Assembly (NCBI RefSeq): GCF_002994045.1
Contig: NZ_MQUC01000003.1
Span: forward strand, 1,278,501-1,342,500
DNA length: 64,000 nucleotides
Reading direction: 5' to 3'
From: Nonlabens agnitus
GTDB lineage: Bacteria; Bacteroidota; Bacteroidia; Flavobacteriales; Flavobacteriaceae
Below, one piece after another: positions 60,779 through 64,000 of this stretch. Numbering within the stretch: position 1 is the first letter of the stretch; each line of letters starts with the position of its first letter. The notes under the pieces were generated by a model. The model was not told the origin of the DNA and did not search any database. It was given only the letters and a program-made list of their open reading frames with translations. The position numbers and the translations under genes were made by a program.

Positions 60779-61432
60779 TTATTTTACAAGATTAGCATTA
60801 TTGATCGCATCCACTATGTCATTTGACAATCCTGCATAGTCTTTTTTGCTAATCTTATTTTTGTCAAACAACTGGCTTCCCATTCCCACGCAGTTCACGC
60901 CAGCATCAAACCATTCTTTTAACCCACTTGCAGAAGGCTCGATACCACCCGTAGGCATGATGGCTAGTTGAGGTAATACTGATGTTATCGCTTTCGCGAA
61001 AGCGGAACCTATCACATTTGCAGGGAAAATCTTGATCATTTTGCAACCCAAGGTACTGGCATCAAATGCTTCCTTTATTGTAGCAATACCCGGAATATAC
61101 GAGACGTTATGATCACGACAATGTATGGCCACCTCGGCTACCAAACATGGGGAAACGACAAAAGCAGCGCCTAGATTGATATATTCTTTAGCAGTTTGTA
61201 GATCATAAATAGTACCTATCCCTATCTCTAGATCTGGCCACTTTGACTTGCGGTTCATCAATTCCCTAAAAGTATCAATGGCGTTAGCGCCACGGTCCAC
61301 AAATTCAAAAGTGCGAACTCCACCATTATAGGCGGCATTGACAACATCGATGCAAGTCTGAAGGTCGCTGTGATAAAAAACAGGCACGATCTTATGCTGG
61401 TCTGTCCTGGAAATAAAGGTTTCAATATTCAT
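60779..61432 (-). CDS. eda: KDPG/KHG aldolase
   Basis: A 217-residue class I aldolase: splits 2-keto-3-deoxy-6-phosphogluconate into pyruvate and glyceraldehyde-3-phosphate. Seen: KIVPVFYHSDLQTCIDVVNA, GGVRTFEFVDRGANAIDTF, IGIGTIYDLQTAKEYINLGA, AFVVSPC, YIPGIATIKEAF, the Schiff-base Lys in GCKMIKIFPANVIG (about residue 133) and IMPTGGIEPSASGLKEWFDA. A palindrome copy (60989-61004) encodes AFAKA, where homologues have a similar GPxFxKAI stretch. It ends the short operon kdgK-eda; the two are four bases apart. Confidence 0.95.
   Translation of the reverse strand: MNIETFISRTDQHKIVPVFYHSDLQTCIDVVNAAYNGGVRTFEFVDRGANAIDTFRELMNRKSKWPDLEIGIGTIYDLQTAKEYINLGAAFVVSPCLVAEVAIHCRDHNVSYIPGIATIKEAFDASTLGCKMIKIFPANVIGSAFAKAITSVLPQLAIMPTGGIEPSASGLKEWFDAGVNCVGMGSQLFDKNKISKKDYAGLSNDIVDAINNANLVK
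60989..61004. repeat. Dispersed palindrome inside the KDPG aldolase gene
   Basis: Perfect core, read as AFAKA behind the Schiff-base lysine segment. Confidence 0.95.
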
Positions 61433-61435
61433 ATG

Positions 61436-62431
61436 CTATCTTAAAAGACGTCCAACATTATCACCATCTACTAGATGCATGATTTCTTCCTTACTACTCA
61501 AATTCACATCTCCAATGGTACTATGCTTTAAGACTGAAGCCGCCACGGCGTATTCTACGGTTTGTTGTTCATTTAGATTGAGTAGTCCATATATAAGGCC
61601 TGCCATAAAAGCATCGCCACCACCTATTCTATCAACTATATTGTTCATTTCGTACTTCTTGGATGTGTAGAGCTTACCATCTTTATACATCACTACCGTC
61701 AAATCATTCCTGGATGCAGAATGTGAATCTCTAATTGATTTTGAGAAAGCCTTTATGTTAGGATACTTTTCCAAAACCAATTCACAGTTGCGCGACCAAT
61801 CATCATCATAGATCCCTAGGCAATTCTCTAAATCTACTCTACCGCCTACTACGTAGTCTGTCAATTCCACCAATCCAGGCATAACATCCAGCGGTTGTTT
61901 TCCATATTGCCAAAGGTTCCTTCTATAATTAATATCGCCACTAGTCTTCACACCTCTTTTCTTTGCTTCTTTCAAAGCTCGCAAGGTAACATCTGCCACA
62001 GATTGTGAGATGGCTGGCGTGATACCGCTATAATGGAACCAGTTGGCATCTTCAAATACAGCATCCCAATCAATTTCATCTTCTTTCAGGTATGAAAACG
62101 TAGTATCAAATCGATCGTAGACAATTCTTGAAGGACGTTGCATGGCACCGCATTCCAAATAATAGATTCCCAAACGACCATCCTTTCTCACGATTCCTTC
62201 ATTACCCACATTATTCATGTTTAAGAAACGTACCACTCGTTCTCCTAGATCGTGGTGCGGCAATGCTGTGATATGTGAATTTTTCAATCCCATATGAGCC
62301 AGAGAGATGCCTACATTAGCTTCAGAACCACCAAAATTAACATCAAAATTTACGGTCTGGAAAAGTCTTTTTTGATTGGGAACGGTTAGGCGCATGAGGA
62401 CTTCACCTAGGGTAACTACTTTTTGATTCAT
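61436..62431 (-). CDS. kdgK: 2-keto-3-deoxygluconate kinase (PfkB family)
   Basis: A 331-residue sugar kinase: phosphorylates KDG, the common product of the alginate, KduID and UxuA branches. PfkB motifs: LGEVLMRLTVP, FGGSEANVGISLAHMG near the N-terminus, GVKTSGDINYRRNLW, and the catalytic RIGGGDAFMAGLIYGLL (Asp about residue 273). No operator of the TGGTCGACCA type is seen upstream of this gene. Divergent from folE with a 211-base gap. Confidence 0.92.
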   Translation of the reverse strand: MNQKVVTLGEVLMRLTVPNQKRLFQTVNFDVNFGGSEANVGISLAHMGLKNSHITALPHHDLGERVVRFLNMNNVGNEGIVRKDGRLGIYYLECGAMQRPSRIVYDRFDTTFSYLKEDEIDWDAVFEDANWFHYSGITPAISQSVADVTLRALKEAKKRGVKTSGDINYRRNLWQYGKQPLDVMPGLVELTDYVVGGRVDLENCLGIYDDDWSRNCELVLEKYPNIKAFSKSIRDSHSASRNDLTVVMYKDGKLYTSKKYEMNNIVDRIGGGDAFMAGLIYGLLNLNEQQTVEYAVAASVLKHSTIGDVNLSSKEEIMHLVDGDNVGRLLR

Positions 62432-62615
62432 GATTTTATATTGGTAATTAACAAACTTAAAACAAATTGATTCTATATGGAAAGAGGCTGTTTCACTATC
62501 TCAAACTTTTTATGAAGTTTTCGTAAAAAAAACGAATTCTTAACGACATAGGCTGGGAATATGAACCAAAAGCCAATTTTCAGTAAAAACAATACAATTC
62601 ATCAAGCTTTGCTTT

Positions 62616-62623
62616 TAACTTTG
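62616..62623 (+). promoter_or_regulatory. Candidate -7 element of folE
   Basis: TAACTTTG fits TAnnTTTG and lies 19 bases before the folE ATG. Confidence 0.45.
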
Positions 62624-62642
62624 GCCCCTTAAAATTAATAGA

Positions 62643-63239
62643 ATGCCTTACAGAGTATTTGAAGAGTACAACATTGAAGTAACCGAAGATATACAACAAA
62701 AGTATAAAAGCGTTATCACAGACCTGGGTGAGGATGTAGAACGAGAAGGTCTTCTCAAGACCCCAGAAAGAGCTGCCAAAGCCATGCAATTCTTGACTAG
62801 TGGATATGATCAAGATGCATCAGAAGTATTGAAAAGCGCCATGTTTGCAGAAGATTATCAAGACATGGTCATCATCAAAGACATTGAGCTTTATTCTCTT
62901 TGTGAGCACCACATGCTACCGTTTTTTGGAAAGGCGCATATAGCATATATCCCAAATGGCCATATCGTTGGATTATCCAAAATTCCAAGAATTGTAGACA
63001 TTTTTGCAAGAAGGCTACAAGTACAAGAACGCTTGACTCACGATATTCTGGAATGCATCCATCAAACGCTAAAACCTAAAGGTGTAGCTGTGGTAATTGA
63101 AGCCTCGCACATGTGTATGATGATGCGCGGTGTGCAAAAACAAAATAGCTCTACCACTACTAGTGGTTTTAGAGGACAGTTTGAAAAAGTAGAGACTAGA
63201 TCAGAGTTTTTACACCTTATTTCCAGCGACTTGCATTAG
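62643..63239 (+). CDS. folE: GTP cyclohydrolase I
   Basis: A 198-residue enzyme of normal bacterial length: converts GTP to 7,8-dihydroneopterin triphosphate, the first step to folate (and pterins). Motifs: [40 protein letters not shown] (zinc Cys ~87 and His ~90), [20 protein letters not shown] and the second zinc Cys in [13 protein letters not shown] (~158). Active-site residues are complete. Confidence 0.96.
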   Translation: MPYRVFEEYNIEVTEDIQQKYKSVITDLGEDVEREGLLKTPERAAKAMQFLTSGYDQDASEVLKSAMFAEDYQDMVIIKDIELYSLCEHHMLPFFGKAHIAYIPNGHIVGLSKIPRIVDIFARRLQVQERLTHDILECIHQTLKPKGVAVVIEASHMCMMMRGVQKQNSSTTTSGFRGQFEKVETRSEFLHLISSDLH

Positions 63240-63274
63240 TAAAATTGGAACGGATTTTGAAGATTCTGTGATAA

Positions 63275-63601
63275 ATGACAACAACCATGTTTGAATCAAA
63301 ATCATCAAAATTATTTTTCAGTATTCTATTTGACCTTATGGGAATGGCATCCTATGCCATTCCTTTTGTAGGTGAACTTATTGATATTGTTTGGGCACCT
63401 ATTGCCGGTTACCTAATGACCAAGGTATATCCAGGTCAAACCGGTAAGACCGCTGGTATTTTGACCACTATAGAAGAATTGGTACCAGGACTGGACATCA
63501 TACCAACCTTTACGCTCACCTGGATCTATACCTACATGATCAAAAAAGAGAAACCTGCAGCTGCCAAAGATCCTCAGGTTATTGAAGTAGAAGCCATTTA
63601 A
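63275..63601 (+). CDS. Small membrane protein, hypothetical
   Basis: A 108-residue protein with hydrophobic stretches at about residues 14-45 and 62-90, containing LFDLMGMASYAIPFVGELID, IVWAPIAGYLMTKVYPGQ and GLDIIPTFTLTWIYTYMIKK, then an acidic tail. Similar small proteins of unknown role are common in flavobacteria; no named domain is recognised. The start may also be the ATG at 63287. Ends overlapping the convergent msrA stop. Confidence 0.7.
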   Translation: MTTTMFESKSSKLFFSILFDLMGMASYAIPFVGELIDIVWAPIAGYLMTKVYPGQTGKTAGILTTIEELVPGLDIIPTFTLTWIYTYMIKKEKPAAAKDPQVIEVEAI

Positions 63602-64000
63602 ATAGCCAGTTCCTTGAATCCTGTCATCAGCTTTTTGATTTTGGGATCAATAATGATTTGGCAATAACCTTGTTCTCTATTGTTATTGTAATAATCCTTG
63701 TGATAATCTTCGGCTTTGTAAAAACCTTTTGATGCCGACACTTCTGTAACTATAGGGTTTTCATAAACATTCGATTCATTGAGTTTTTGAATCATCTCTA
63801 GAGCTTCTTTTTCCTGTTCTTCGTTCATGAAAAATATGGCACTGCGATAATGACTTCCCACATCATAACCTTGACGGTTCAATGTCGTTGGATCATGCGT
63901 GGCAAAAAATACCTGTAGTAATTCATTAAAACTTACTATTTCAGGATCAAAAGTGATTTTGATAGCCTCGGCATGGCCCGTTCTTCCTTGCACCACTTCC
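63598..64000 (-). CDS. msrA: Peptide methionine sulfoxide reductase MsrA, 3' part (start outside window)
   Basis: The frame is open to the window edge, so about 134 C-terminal residues are seen. MsrA signatures: VQGRTGHAEAIKITFDPEIV, FATHDPTTLNRQGYDVGSHY with RSAIFF, and FYKAEDYHKDYY. The catalytic GCFWxxE lies outside the window. The enzyme reduces methionine-S-sulfoxide in oxidised proteins. The end carries Cys in EQGYCQIIIDPKIKKL, the region that can hold a resolving Cys. Confidence 0.93.
   Translation of the reverse strand, partial: EVVQGRTGHAEAIKITFDPEIVSFNELLQVFFATHDPTTLNRQGYDVGSHYRSAIFFMNEEQEKEALEMIQKLNESNVYENPIVTEVSASKGFYKAEDYHKDYYNNNREQGYCQIIIDPKIKKLMTGFKELAI

Overview
The window looks like chromosomal DNA of a marine member of the Flavobacteriaceae (Bacteroidota). 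Pointers are a SusC/SusD glycan-uptake pair, genes seen mainly in this family (DUF6146-, DUF6503- and DUF6787-type, DUF4349, CvfB-like), the Bacteroidota -7 promoter element TAnnTTTG ahead of several genes, almost no Shine-Dalgarno sites, and a 16-bp palindrome (CGCTTTCGCGAAAGCG) scattered through the whole window. Genus cannot be fixed from sequence alone; the palindrome recalls Nonlabens/Dokdonia-type genomes.

Layout. 0-0.8 kb: 3' end of an amidohydrolase gene. 0.9-4.7 kb: an AT-rich accessory patch of small hypothetical genes, all on the + strand, separated by spacers with imperfect inverted repeats (cassette-like), including a HEPN-like gene and a CFI-box gene. 4.9-27.5 kb: mostly housekeeping genes: priA, nadC with a BrkB-family gene, rlmH, udk, a DivIC/FtsB-like gene, methylmalonyl-CoA mutase (mutA/mutB, with two AT-rich genes placed between and after them), envelope lipoproteins, a ferredoxin, a LuxC-type reductase, serC-serA, and a tRNA-Arg(TCT). 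27.7-34.1 kb: a small exported protein followed by a complete RND efflux operon. 34.2-62.4 kb: an EamA transporter and then a large uronic-acid polysaccharide locus. 62.6-64 kb: folE, a small membrane protein, and msrA (cut by the window end).

The polysaccharide locus has three blocks. Minus strand, 35.1-41.8 kb: alginate-lyase-fold protein, GH2, GH88 and a parallel beta-helix protein. Plus strand, 42.1-49.9 kb: SDR mannonate/fructuronate-type oxidoreductase, uxuA, kduI, kduD, a DUF4861 lipoprotein and a three-gene TRAP transporter. Minus strand, 50.0-62.4 kb: kdgK, KDPG aldolase, GntR regulator, SusC, SusD, PL6, an IPT/TIG lipoprotein and PL7. Lyases and GH88/GH2 would release unsaturated and saturated uronates. 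KduI/KduD and the UxuA branch lead these to 2-keto-3-deoxygluconate, and KdgK and the aldolase carry it into central metabolism. A palindromic site TGGTCGACCA lies upstream of GH88, between the divergent beta-helix and SDR genes, and directly in front of gntR, so one FadR/UxuR-type repressor probably ties the blocks together.

The most unusual signal is the palindromic repeat. Eighteen copies are seen (14 with a perfect core). Eleven lie inside genes, and all eleven are read in the same frame, giving Ala-Phe-Ala-Lys-Ala. Three of these form the end of a signal peptide. Two copies carry the same 21-bp palindrome nested at the same point. Separately, three genes look broken by exactly one missing A in a poly-A run, which suggests sequence errors or slippage.
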